Of a stretch of DNA of 64,000 nt, positions 25,473-33,659 are shown piece after piece. Both the position numbers and the translations under genes were made by a program. Numbering within the stretch: the first letter of the stretch is position 1; each line of letters begins with the position of its first letter. The stretch covers positions 62,001 to 126,000 of the forward strand of contig CAMDFD010000005.1 of NCBI GenBank assembly GCA_945897365.1, written 5' to 3'. The notes beneath the pieces were generated by a model, which worked only from the letters and a program-made list of their open reading frames with translations, did no database searches and was not told the DNA's origin. This DNA is from Bordetella parapertussis. Lineage in GTDB: Bacteria; Pseudomonadota; Gammaproteobacteria; Burkholderiales; Burkholderiaceae_B.

Positions 25473-27125
25473 ATGATCAATCATTTTTTCATTTTCTGTA
25501 ATAACCTCAACGCGTTAGTGAGTCGTCACCGCTCACTCATGACAACGTTTTATTTTCTCCTGATCTTGGTAGTGGGGTTGGTCACCTTTACTGATTATGG
25601 AATGTCGGCGGACGAACTGATTAGTCGTACAACCGGCGGGATGAGCTTGAACTATATCGCTGAGAAGTTCAATATCGCTTGGTTAAAAAACGATCCCGTA
25701 TTGGCAACTTTCGATATTCCACTTCACGAATATTACGATCGGGACTATGGTGTCGCGTTTGATCTACCTGTTTTTTTTATAGAGCGTTTATTTTTACTAA
25801 ACGACTCACGACAGCAATTTTTGCTGCGACATTTATTAACTTTTTTTGTTTATTGGCTTGGTTTGATTGCCCTATATCAAACTGCGAAATTGCGTTTCAA
25901 TCATTGGGGCTATGCTCTGTTGGCAAGCACCTTGTTGTTAACCAGTCCTCGACTATACGGAGAGGGGTTCTACAACAGCAAAGATATTGTTTTCATGGCT
26001 TGTTGCGCGGCCAGTCTGTATACCTTGACTCGCCTGAGACTGAACCTCACTTGGCAAAGCGCTTTGCTTCATGCACTCATGATTGCAATCACCATCAATA
26101 TACGTATTGCCGGAGTCATTTTTGTTGGGTTAACGATTTTTATGTTTGTTGTGCTGAGTAGTTATCGTCTAATCACTGTACGACAGTGTGTGACGCTGAC
26201 TGCGGTCTTTGGCGTGACTTGTGTCCTATTGACGTATGGAATGTGGCCGTGGTTGTGGGAAAGCCCCTTCGAAAATTTTATAGCCGCATTAAAAAATATG
26301 TCCAAATTCCGCTGGGATCATTTCAATCTTTATTTTGGCGAATATGTTTCTGCAAAGAACTTGCCTTGGCATTATGTGCCGACATGGATTCTGCTGACTA
26401 CGCCTATCTTGATTTCGGTATGTTTTACGATCGGTATCGTCAAATTATTTTTGAACGTTGTGTCACAACCTTTTCAAAGTTTAAAACGCTTTGATCAATT
26501 TCAGGATGTTCTTTTTTTGGCAGTAGCTGCAAGCCCAATCTTTGCAGCCATTGTCTTAAATTCAACGCTTTACGATGGCTGGCGACAGCTTTATTTTGTT
26601 TATCCTGCAATCGTATTGCTCAGCCTAAGCGGTTTGCAGGCGCTCAATAATAAGCAAGCGCTTGGAGTGAATCTAGCAGGTTTAATGACGGTGCTACTAA
26701 GCGTACAAATTTTATTTAACGTGGGTTGGATGATACGTCATCATCCATTTCAACATTTGTACTTCAATAGTTTGATCACCCTGTTTTCATCTCATGATAG
26801 TTTTGAGCGTGACTATTGGGGTGTGACGAATGTGAAGGGACTTGAATATATTCTTGCAAATGATGACAGAAAACGCATCACGATCCGTCCCCTCGGTTTG
26901 ACCTCTACACAGCAGGCGATTGTTTTACTCAAGCCCCAAGATCGCGCAAGAATGATCTTGGACCCCCTGAATCTCGAGTCGGATTATATTTTGACGAACT
27001 ACAGGTTTATTGACGGCTCTAAATTTGTAAAGCCCGACAATACCTACACAGTCTTTCATGAGATTTACGTTGACAGCAGGCTTGTACTCACCATTTATCG
27101 TCGAACCGACCGCAAATTAAAGTAA
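25473..27125 (+). CDS. Multi-pass membrane protein, glycosyltransferase-39-like
   Basis: 550 residues with about ten hydrophobic spans (for example FYFLLILVVGLVTF at about 26-39, ILISVCFTIGIVKLF, VNLAGLMTVLLSVQILF). A GMSADELISR segment follows the first membrane helix, the position where GT-C transferases such as ArnT carry an acidic catalytic residue, and YDRDYGVAFDLPV lies in the first large loop. It ends in a soluble C-terminal domain. Predicted role: moving a sugar from a polyprenyl-phosphate donor onto a cell-envelope acceptor. The neighbours are accessory genes with no link. The start is uncertain and a later Met is possible. Confidence 0.65.
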   Translation: MINHFFIFCNNLNALVSRHRSLMTTFYFLLILVVGLVTFTDYGMSADELISRTTGGMSLNYIAEKFNIAWLKNDPVLATFDIPLHEYYDRDYGVAFDLPVFFIERLFLLNDSRQQFLLRHLLTFFVYWLGLIALYQTAKLRFNHWGYALLASTLLLTSPRLYGEGFYNSKDIVFMACCAASLYTLTRLRLNLTWQSALLHALMIAITINIRIAGVIFVGLTIFMFVVLSSYRLITVRQCVTLTAVFGVTCVLLTYGMWPWLWESPFENFIAALKNMSKFRWDHFNLYFGEYVSAKNLPWHYVPTWILLTTPILISVCFTIGIVKLFLNVVSQPFQSLKRFDQFQDVLFLAVAASPIFAAIVLNSTLYDGWRQLYFVYPAIVLLSLSGLQALNNKQALGVNLAGLMTVLLSVQILFNVGWMIRHHPFQHLYFNSLITLFSSHDSFERDYWGVTNVKGLEYILANDDRKRITIRPLGLTSTQQAIVLLKPQDRARMILDPLNLESDYILTNYRFIDGSKFVKPDNTYTVFHEIYVDSRLVLTIYRRTDRKLK

Positions 27126-27133
27126 TCCTGCTT

Positions 27134-27164
27134 TTGACATTTTACGCAATATATCGCGTAAAAT
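27134..27164 (+). promoter_or_regulatory. Promoter overlapped by a TTTACGC...GCGTAAA palindrome
   Basis: TTGACA (27134-27139) and TAAAAT (27159-27164) look like -35 and -10 boxes with 19 bases between. The inverted repeat TTTACGC (27141-27147) and GCGTAAA (27156-27162), 8-base gap, sits inside. It ends 31 bases before the ATG of the AAA/DUF4143 gene, so a repressor bound here would block transcription; self-repression is possible. Confidence 0.6.
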
Positions 27165-27193
27165 CACTCAATTAATTGCTTAAAGGGTTGCAC

Positions 27194-28384
27194 ATGTTCA
27201 ATCGTATGCAATACGGCAAGCTTTGTGCGCGTTTAAAAGAGCCCAGGCGTTTCATGCAAGTCCTGTCCGGTCCTCGGCAGGTAGGTAAAACGACTCTGGC
27301 GAAACAGGCAATCGCGAGCTTCGATGGCGTGGGCATCTACGCCTCAGCGGACTTGCCTAGTACGCCTGATGCGCAATGGATTGCTCAGCAGTGGGAAACT
27401 GCGCGCAGGGCAAGCCGTACGCAGTCTTGTCTGCTCGTATTGGATGAGGTGCACAAGGTCCCGCGCTGGTCGGAGGTCGTCAAAATGCTGTGGGACGAAG
27501 ATAGCTTTCAAGCCAATACCTCCTATCCCTTACGTGTTGTGTTGTTAGGGTCGTCCCAGTTTTTAATGCAAAGCGGCGCAAGTGAAAGTCTTGCAGGCAG
27601 GTTTGAGCTGATTCGGGTGCCACATTGGTGTTTTGCGGAAATGCGCGAGGCGTTCGGCTGGAGCGTCGAGCAGTTTATCTATTTCGGTGGATATCCGGGC
27701 GCAGCATCATTGATTGCGGAGGAGTCGCGTTGGCGTGATTATGTGCTTGACTCCATTATTGAGCCGACGCTTTCAAAGGATGTTTTACAGTTGAGCCGGA
27801 TTGATAAGCCTGCGTTGTTAAGAAGACTGTTCGTCTTGGGTTGTCATTATTCGGGTCAGATATTGTCTTATCAAAAAATGGTCGGCCAATTGCAAGATGT
27901 AGGCAATACTTCGACACTTTCTAATTATCTTAATTTGCTCAGTTCTGCCTGGATGTTGACGGGGTTGGATAAATTCGCTGGTGATGTGGCGCGGAGTCGT
28001 GCCTCGAGCCCTAAGCTACAAGCGTTGAATACTGCGTTTATCAGTGCACAGCTTGGTCTGACATATGATGCGGTGATAAAAGACCCAGAGACGTGGGGCA
28101 GGTTGGTCGAGTCGGCAATAGGTGCGCATCTCATTAACTACAAAGCATCTGGGATGGCGTTGCAGTATTGGCGCGAACGTAATGACGAAGTCGACTTTAT
28201 CTTGAGCCAGGGAGATAGATTGACCGCGATCGAAGTTAAAAGCGGAAGGCGCAAGGGCTCTTTCTCCGGTCTAAAGAAATTCACGCATCATTATGCGTCT
28301 AGTCAGGCGTTGGTAGTGGGTACAGGTGGGGTGCCGCTCGAGGCGTTTCTGCTTGCATCGCCTGAGCAGTGGGTCAATGGATAA
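27194..28384 (+). CDS. AAA family ATPase with a DUF4143 domain
   Basis: 396 residues from ATG 27194, which has AAAGGG 7 bases upstream. The P-loop is GPRQVGKTT (26-34) and the Walker B motif is LLVLDEVHK (D84, E85). The rest has the DUF4143 layout, ending in NDEVDFILSQGD...IEVKSGRR, a PD-(D/E)XK-like nuclease signature. These proteins are very common in bacteria, often moved horizontally, and have no agreed role; some are suspected of toxin or defence functions. It is a single gene with its own palindromic promoter, inside an accessory region. Confidence 0.9.
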   Translation: MFNRMQYGKLCARLKEPRRFMQVLSGPRQVGKTTLAKQAIASFDGVGIYASADLPSTPDAQWIAQQWETARRASRTQSCLLVLDEVHKVPRWSEVVKMLWDEDSFQANTSYPLRVVLLGSSQFLMQSGASESLAGRFELIRVPHWCFAEMREAFGWSVEQFIYFGGYPGAASLIAEESRWRDYVLDSIIEPTLSKDVLQLSRIDKPALLRRLFVLGCHYSGQILSYQKMVGQLQDVGNTSTLSNYLNLLSSAWMLTGLDKFAGDVARSRASSPKLQALNTAFISAQLGLTYDAVIKDPETWGRLVESAIGAHLINYKASGMALQYWRERNDEVDFILSQGDRLTAIEVKSGRRKGSFSGLKKFTHHYASSQALVVGTGGVPLEAFLLASPEQWVNG

Positions 28385-28424
28385 CTTTGACCTCTCACCC
28401 CATCTTTAAGTGTTGACTCGCGGA

Positions 28425-29192
28425 TTACTTCGCAATCCTCATTACGCATTGTCCAAAGGCTTCGGTTTGAGGTTTGATGCCAAGCGCGATACATTCGTTT
28501 TTAGCCGCGTCGAGTGAAACGGGCGCAGCGGTGGTTGAAGCAGAAGTTGCAGCAACGGGTGCAGTCGCTGCGGGTGTTCCCGTTGACGGTACCGTTGACA
28601 TGCTGCTGCTCACTGTTCCAGCCGAAGTCAGTGTCAAAGTTTCTGTCGTCGTGGTGCCAGCTGGGCTGACTTGGCGTGTCTCGGTCACGCCAGCGGGTGT
28701 GACGCTCGTTTGCGTCGCTCCGGGCGGCCCACCTGCAGGATTTGTGGTGGTGTGCGTGGTGGCATGTCCTTCTGTATAGCCAACCTTGGTCATTTGTCCC
28801 ATCATGACTTGGATCATATTGGGATAGTCGTAGGCTGCGCCCGAGGCATGGTCGATCGCGACCCCGATGAGGCCACCAAAGAAAAAGTTACCGACCATAC
28901 CGGGTTTCACGATCGAGGTGACGGAGGCGCGTCCAGCTTCGAGACCGGGCTTGTTGCAGATCACTTGCAGATCATCGTTGGAGCGTTGGATTTGTGCGGA
29001 GCCCGGCGTGGTGAGAAACCATTTTCCTTTGGCATTCACGAGCTCACAGGCGGCGCCTGAAACTTGCGCGGTCTCTTGTCGAGTTTCGACGGAAACACTT
29101 TGTTGAGTGCCCCCGGTGATGGAGGCGCAACCGCCCAGAACGAGGGAGGTCGCGAGAATCGCAAACAAGGATAACAGTCTGGAGAGGTTCAT
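28425..29192 (-). CDS. Putative outer-membrane lipoprotein with a Thr/Ala-rich linker
   Basis: 255 residues. A lipoprotein signal ends in the lipobox LVLGGC with C22 as the acylated residue. The domain after it (TQQSVSVET, CELVNAKGKWFLTTPGS) looks like the small lipoproteins that carry GIDHASGAAYDYP-type segments. From about residue 140 to 220 the sequence is rich in Thr, Ala, Ser and Pro (TTHTTTNPAGGPP and similar), a flexible linker. The last ~35 residues (DAAKNECIALGIKPQTEAFGQCV) resemble a motif seen on other lipoproteins. Function unknown. Confidence 0.75.
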   Translation of the reverse strand: MNLSRLLSLFAILATSLVLGGCASITGGTQQSVSVETRQETAQVSGAACELVNAKGKWFLTTPGSAQIQRSNDDLQVICNKPGLEAGRASVTSIVKPGMVGNFFFGGLIGVAIDHASGAAYDYPNMIQVMMGQMTKVGYTEGHATTHTTTNPAGGPPGATQTSVTPAGVTETRQVSPAGTTTTETLTLTSAGTVSSSMSTVPSTGTPAATAPVAATSASTTAAPVSLDAAKNECIALGIKPQTEAFGQCVMRIAK

Positions 29193-29212
29193 TTTTTGCC
29201 TGAATTATTGTT

Positions 29213-29476
29213 ATGTTTCGTGGAGATTGGAGTGTTTCAGGCACTACAGTAAGCAGCAAGGTGTCTCACAGGATGCGACTTTATGTTCTTTTTAAATATA
29301 TTTATGAAAGTGCTAAAAAGCTTGGTCCAACGTGTATCGTGTGTGTGAATACGAATGCAACTCAAGAGATAGTCACGGTGCTCAAGTCTCTGGCAGCGAT
29401 TGAGCTTGTGAGTCAGGAAGACGTAGATTTTTATAGCGACAGGCAGACGGTTCAGGTCATTGTTTACCTCACTTAA
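29213..29476 (+). CDS. Small hypothetical protein, doubtful
   Basis: 87 residues with no family I recognise. The second half (GPTCIVCVNTNATQE, EDVDFYSDRQTVQVIVYL) reads like protein rather than noise. No good ribosome site is seen before its first Met, and an internal Met at residue 21 could start it. It runs into the DUF3857 remnant with a 17-base overlap. It may be a fragment of a lost gene. Confidence 0.25.
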   Translation: MFRGDWSVSGTTVSSKVSHRMRLYVLFKYIYESAKKLGPTCIVCVNTNATQEIVTVLKSLAAIELVSQEDVDFYSDRQTVQVIVYLT

Positions 29477-29738
29477 GACTCAGGTGGTGATTTTTCCTAA
29501 GATCAGTGTGGGAGCCCGCGCGCATTCAACGGTCGTACGTAAGACGCACACGCCCCTGTTTCCGGCCGAGGCAAAGATCACCCGGATTCCGACGGGAGCC
29601 TCTTTTGATGAGGCAGGGCTGTTTTATCAGTCTACGTATCAGCTCAACGGACAGATCGTGACCGTCAAGCGTGTGTTAAATGTGCAGAGACCTGGCATGG
29701 TTTGTCAGCCAGAAGATCATCAATTGATCCGAAAGTAG
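29460..29738 (+). pseudogene. Remnant of a DUF3857/transglutaminase-type protein with a large internal deletion
   Basis: The 92-residue frame joins two parts that are far apart in the intact ~600-residue family. The first (VVIFPKISVGARAHSTVVRK then THTPLFP) resembles the N-terminal DUF3857 motif with the HTPLFPG turn. The second (FYQSTYQLNGQIVTVKRV then PGMVCQPEDHQLIRK) resembles the extreme C-terminus of the same family. Between them some 400-500 residues are missing. No convincing start codon or ribosome site is seen. I call it a collapsed gene in an accessory region with other decayed loci. Confidence 0.6.
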
Positions 29739-29874
29739 CACCCTGTGGTGCAGCGGGATATCAGAGCGCAGGTTTTTTATGATTGATTATTTTTTTGACA
29801 ATTAAATTTGCCGGTTTCAGTTTGAGAGTATCGGTAAATCTGCTGCAGTTAGATGCTGAAAGCTTACGATGCAC
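29739..29874. other. Intergenic stretch without recognisable genes
   Basis: 136 bases between the DUF3857 remnant and the antitoxin gene. No open frame, RNA gene or clear repeat seen. Confidence 0.5.
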
Positions 29875-30084
29875 TTACTTCCAACTTAACTCAAGTTTAC
29901 GATTGTGAGCAACACAGTCACGCAAGTAAAGGTTTATAAGGCTTTGGTATGGGATGCCAACTTTTTCTGAGATGCTTTTGAAATAATTAATAGAGTCCCC
30001 ATCGAGCCTGATTGTGATTTGTTTCTTTGGCTGGGCTGCATAGGGGTTTTTACGAGCTTTGCTGAAATCGTATTCTTTACGCAT
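29875..30084 (-). CDS. brnA: BrnA-family antitoxin
   Basis: The start is set to 30084 (MRKEYDFSKARKNPYA), with AAAGGG 7 bases upstream, giving 69 residues. The sequence is typical of BrnA antitoxins: the N-terminal toxin-binding YDFSKxxKNPYA and KQITIRLD strand, then a ribbon-helix-helix core (INYFKSISEKVGIPYQSLINLYLRDC). BrnA binds the BrnT ribonuclease and represses the operon. BrnT normally lies directly upstream, and the C-terminal part of a brnT gene is found there, 10 bases away, but the 5' part is broken. It is therefore an intact antitoxin beside a dead toxin. Confidence 0.85.
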   Translation of the reverse strand: MRKEYDFSKARKNPYAAQPKKQITIRLDGDSINYFKSISEKVGIPYQSLINLYLRDCVAHNRKLELSWK

Positions 30085-30094
30085 GATGCACCCT

Positions 30095-30277
30095 TTATCT
30101 ATACTGTTTCGATTCATAAGTTGACGCATGACGTGCGGAAATGAGCCTAATCAAATTTCCTTTTTCGCGATAGCAATGACAAACTAAAACAACTCTTAGG
30201 CTGCTACTCAAGCCTAGCAAGATAAACCTGTCCTCGTCACCTGAATGATCTGGATCGTTGATTAATTTTGCAAGAAA
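30095..30277 (-). pseudogene. brnT toxin gene, 5' truncated/frameshifted remnant
   Basis: Reading the minus strand from 30277 to the stop at 30095 gives 60 residues with the BrnT signature: KLINDPDHSGDEDRFILLGL, SSSLRVVLVCHCYREKG and LIRLISARHASTYESKQYR. Directly upstream the frame holds TGA and TAA, and the bases before it continue in another frame (YDDN-FL), suggesting a one-base loss near 30275-30280. The N-terminal catalytic half is not recognisable. The order toxin-antitoxin with a 10-base gap is as in functional loci. BrnT is an RNase whose loss leaves BrnA as an orphan. Confidence 0.75.
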
Positions 30278-30416
30278 TTATCATCGTAAATCCCATACCT
30301 TAGTGTCTCACTAGATGCTACTTCGATTTCTTTTTTTAATTGATTCCCAATCTGTAAAAAAGTGCCTGTAAACGTGTAAATTAGGTTTCAAACTATAAGA
30401 CTGAAACTGGAGCACA

Positions 30417-31400
30417 ATGGATCGCACTGAGCGTTTTTACAAGATTCAAACGATGCTGATGGCCCAGCCCTCGGTCACGATGCGGCAGATGCTGGAGACG
30501 CTCGAAGTATCCCGCGCCACGCTCAATCGTGATCTGGCCTACATGCGCGATCGGCTCGGTATTCCGTTCGCTTGGGATTCAAATTTGCGCGGCTATGCGC
30601 TGACGCAACAGCCAAGTCATTCGCGCACGTTTGAGTTGCCTGGCGTCTGGTTTAGCGAACAAGAAATTCACTCTGTCCTGACGATGCTGGAGATGATCTC
30701 TAAGCTCGAACCGGGAGGTTTGCTGGCGCCGCATGTATTGCCCTTTAAATCCAGGCTCGAAGGTTTGCTGAATGAAGGCACCGGCAGTGCCAAAGAAGCC
30801 GCCGCGCGGATTCGCATTATCCCGATGGGGCAACGCAAGGTCGTCAATGCGCATTTTCAACTGCTCGCACAGGCCCTAATCAATCGCAAGCGTTTGCATA
30901 TTGAGTATTACTCTCGCCAACAGGGGACGACCAGCGCGCGTGCGATTTCGCCTCAGCATCTGGTGTATTACCGAGACAATTGGTATCTCGATGCGTATTG
31001 TCACTTGAGAGAGGGCCTGCGCAGCTTTGCGGTGGATGCGATCCGATCGGTAGACCTGCTCGAGGAGGCCGCGCACGAGGTCACGGCGGAGACGTTGCGC
31101 GAAGTGTTTGAATCGAGTTATGGGATTTTCAATGGCAAACAGCGCCAGGTGGCGACGCTTAGGTTCACACCATTTCGTGCGCAGTGGGTGGCCAATGAAG
31201 TCTGGCATCCCGATCAGGTGAGCGCTATGTTGCCCGATGGTTCATATCAGCTCGAGGTCCCGTATGGCGAGGACTGGGAGTTGATTCAGGATATTTTGCG
31301 ACAGGGGAGCGATGTAGAAGTGATCGCACCATTGGGGTTGCGGGACAAGGTGAAGGAGGTGATTGAGAAGATGCGGGAGCGTTATTGGGACCTCAGGTGA
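30417..31400 (+). CDS. WYL-domain transcriptional regulator
   Basis: 327 residues. The N-terminal DeoR-like helix-turn-helix (MDRTERFYKIQTMLMAQPSV, SRATLNRDLAYMRDRLG) is followed by a WYL domain (residues about 150-230, with LHIEYYSRQQ, LVYYRDNWYLDAYCHLR) and a WCX C-terminal domain (LRFTPFRAQWVANEVW). WYL proteins sense single-stranded nucleic acid or other ligands and often control DNA-repair or defence genes. It is a single gene in the accessory region between the broken brnTA locus and the pRiA4b-like gene. CTGGAG lies before the start. Confidence 0.87.
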   Translation: MDRTERFYKIQTMLMAQPSVTMRQMLETLEVSRATLNRDLAYMRDRLGIPFAWDSNLRGYALTQQPSHSRTFELPGVWFSEQEIHSVLTMLEMISKLEPGGLLAPHVLPFKSRLEGLLNEGTGSAKEAAARIRIIPMGQRKVVNAHFQLLAQALINRKRLHIEYYSRQQGTTSARAISPQHLVYYRDNWYLDAYCHLREGLRSFAVDAIRSVDLLEEAAHEVTAETLREVFESSYGIFNGKQRQVATLRFTPFRAQWVANEVWHPDQVSAMLPDGSYQLEVPYGEDWELIQDILRQGSDVEVIAPLGLRDKVKEVIEKMRERYWDLR

Positions 31401-31449
31401 GAGCCGATGTAGCCGGCTCCTCCTGTGACGAGTATTTTGATGGCCATGC

Positions 31450-32040
31450 TTAACGAAGACGACCGATTCTTGCGTTAGCGGAATTCACATCAAAGCTTCG
31501 TGGATCGAAGGGGCCTCCGACCCAGTGAAAGAGTTCGGCATGCTGAGCATGCGCAGGATCATTGAGGATATCGATTAACTCGGCATAGCCAGAGGGGCCG
31601 CCAACGTCCTCGGGAGGGCAGGCGTTTTCACCCGCAATGCACATCGGCCAATAATTAGTTTGGTTTGGAGTCAGATGTCTTTCGACTTTTACGATATGGC
31701 ACCAGCCATCTCCAAAATCGTAGTCATATTCAAACTCGTTAATGGTGTCGGTTAAGAGCATACCGAGGGTAAATTTACGCTCGTCAAGCAAGGGATTTTC
31801 CTCATCCCAGTCGTGCTCTTGAACCGCATTGACCATGCCATAGCGTTTATTTTCAATATTGAACTCATGCAGATGACTGTTGGTCCAACCGAAAGACTCC
31901 TGAATCACACGGTCGACTTTTGAAAGCTTGATGGTGTCAGGAACCAAGACGGTTCGCCAAATGATGGGATCGATTTTGGTGAGTTCTATACGCAGTTGGT
32001 AAATGCGTATGGGTAGCCGGAATTTTCTAAAGTTAGCCAT
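31450..32040 (-). CDS. Plasmid pRiA4b ORF-3-like protein
   Basis: 196 residues that match the pRiA4b ORF-3 family: YQLRIELTKIDPIIWRTVLV at residues 14-33, then LSKVDRVIQESFGWTNSHLHEF, YDYDFGDGW and the C-terminal CPPEDVGGPSGY motif. These conserved Asp/Gly/Trp motifs define the family, which is named after a plasmid gene and also occurs near transposons. Biochemical function is not known. It is convergent with the WYL regulator, with a 49-base gap, and probably belongs to the same accessory segment. Confidence 0.9.
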   Translation of the reverse strand: MANFRKFRLPIRIYQLRIELTKIDPIIWRTVLVPDTIKLSKVDRVIQESFGWTNSHLHEFNIENKRYGMVNAVQEHDWDEENPLLDERKFTLGMLLTDTINEFEYDYDFGDGWCHIVKVERHLTPNQTNYWPMCIAGENACPPEDVGGPSGYAELIDILNDPAHAQHAELFHWVGGPFDPRSFDVNSANARIGRLR

Positions 32041-32158
32041 TAAACGATTACCCTCAAGAAATATTGAGCTTTAGTTTTTGACTAAAACGTATTTACCTTT
32101 TTTATCGCTTAAAGATGACACCTTCATGACATGGGTCGATGATGACCATGACTCCTTA

Positions 32159-33517
32159 TTATTTTTTGGCGTTTTGACGAGCAATGAGATCAGTACCCAG
32201 ACCCGTATGAATATTTCCTTTTCTGAATTCTTCGCTATCAAGCACTAGGCGTAAAAACGGGATGTTGTGTTTGACGCCTTGGATATCGGTTTGGTCAAGC
32301 GCATCGATGAGCTTGTTGATTGCGAGCGTTCGATCTGGGGCGTGAACGATGAGTTTTGCGATCAGCGGATCATAATAGGGAGTGATCAGACTTCCTTGCG
32401 CATAACCTGTCTCCACTCTGATGCCCTCGCCCTTTGGAAAAACCAATGTTTTTAAAGGACCTGGTGACGGAAAAAATTTAACGGGGTCTTCGGCGTATAT
32501 ACGCGCCTCGATAGCATGTCCGGAGATGGAAATTTTTTCTGGGAGAACGGACGACAGGGTCTCCCCAGCCGCTAGACGAATCTGTGCGCAAACGATATCA
32601 ATACCAGTGATTTCTTCTGTGACAGCATGCTCGACTTGCAAGCGGGTGTTCATTTCAAGAAAAGCAAAATCAGAGCCGCCCGCGTAGAGTGTTTCAGCGG
32701 TTCCGATATTGTCATACTTGAGCTTATTCATCACGGCAGCGATATCGTCACCAGCCTTGTTGAGCATCTGTCTTGGTAGCTGCGGCGCAGGAGATTCCTC
32801 GATGACTTTTTGGTGTCTGCGTTGTATGGAGCAGTCACGTTCAAATAAATGACGAACATTGCCGTCACGATCGGCCAACAGTTGAAACTCAATGTGACGA
32901 GGTTTGATCATGAGCTTTTCAAGATAAATCTCAGCGCTGCCAAAACTTCGCTTTGATAGAGAGATTGCGCTCTCAAGGGCTTTGGCTAATTGGTCGGCAT
33001 TGTGCGCAGCTATCATGCCGATGCCACCACCACCGGCGGCAGGTTTGACGATCACGGGATAGCCAATCGTTTCGGCCGCGCGCAATGCTTCGTCGAGTTC
33101 GCCACTCAACAACTCTGAGCTTGCTCCCATTGAGAGTCCGTTCGATGCCATCAGCGTTCTGGCACGGGTTTTGTGACCCATTGCATCGATCCATCGCGGG
33201 CTAGGTCCGATGAAGGTCGCACCGGTTTCGTTGACTCGGCTGGCGAACTCGGCATTTTCAGCCAAAAATCCATAGCCTGGGTGTACGCCATCTGCGCCTG
33301 ACTCAAGGAGTACTTTGATGATTGCCTCTTGATTGAGGTAGCTCTCTCGGGGACTCGCAGGTCCGAGGCAGTAGATCTCGTCTGCTAGCTTTAAATATGG
33401 CAAATCTTGATCGGCCTCCGAGTAGACGGCGACAGATTTCACTCCTAAAGACTTCAAGGCTCTCAAGACGCGGGCTGCGACTGCGCCCCGGTTGGCCACC
33501 ATCACTTTGTTGAACAT
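32159..33517 (-). CDS. Acyl-CoA carboxylase biotin carboxylase subunit
   Basis: 452 residues, the size of AccC-type subunits without a fused biotin domain. The N-terminal domain starts FNKVMVANRGAVAARVL; the ATP-grasp glycine loop is AGGGGIGM (161-168), and MNTRLQVEHAVTE and IEARIYAEDP are the usual motifs. It carboxylates biotin with ATP and bicarbonate. It is divergent from the carboxyltransferase gene, with a palindrome between, so both are probably controlled together. No biotin carrier protein is encoded next to it; the carrier tail at base 3-68 is far away. The acyl substrate (acetyl-, propionyl- or methylcrotonyl-like) cannot be told from sequence. Confidence 0.92.
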   Translation of the reverse strand: MFNKVMVANRGAVAARVLRALKSLGVKSVAVYSEADQDLPYLKLADEIYCLGPASPRESYLNQEAIIKVLLESGADGVHPGYGFLAENAEFASRVNETGATFIGPSPRWIDAMGHKTRARTLMASNGLSMGASSELLSGELDEALRAAETIGYPVIVKPAAGGGGIGMIAAHNADQLAKALESAISLSKRSFGSAEIYLEKLMIKPRHIEFQLLADRDGNVRHLFERDCSIQRRHQKVIEESPAPQLPRQMLNKAGDDIAAVMNKLKYDNIGTAETLYAGGSDFAFLEMNTRLQVEHAVTEEITGIDIVCAQIRLAAGETLSSVLPEKISISGHAIEARIYAEDPVKFFPSPGPLKTLVFPKGEGIRVETGYAQGSLITPYYDPLIAKLIVHAPDRTLAINKLIDALDQTDIQGVKHNIPFLRLVLDSEEFRKGNIHTGLGTDLIARQNAKK

Positions 33518-33572
33518 CTTTTTTATCCAGTTTCTATTCGATTCGAAAATAACTTCTACATTTTTATTATTT

Positions 33573-33597
33573 TAAATTCCTAATATAGGAATTTAAT
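33573..33597. promoter_or_regulatory. 25-bp palindrome, candidate operator
   Basis: Perfect 11-bp arms TTAAATTCCTA (33573-33583) and TAGGAATTTAA (33587-33597) around an ATA spacer, in the 142-base AT-rich gap between the divergent biotin carboxylase and carboxyltransferase genes. This is the longest perfect palindrome I noticed in the window. An IclR-type regulator is encoded downstream at 37529 and is a candidate binder. Confidence 0.7.
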
Positions 33598-33659
33598 TCT
33601 TATATTTGTATTTTACTGTTTTTGAGTTGATAATGAAAAAATAATTATCGGAGGTCTAA

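Noticed and set aside
27141..27162. Palindrome considered as a terminator for the membrane protein gene
   Set aside because: GC-poor stem, no T tract, and it lies between promoter-like boxes; an operator fits better.
28474..28779. 101-residue plus-strand frame opposite the lipoprotein gene
   Set aside because: Its Val/Ala-rich sequence is the complement of the low-complexity linker; no domain or start signal.
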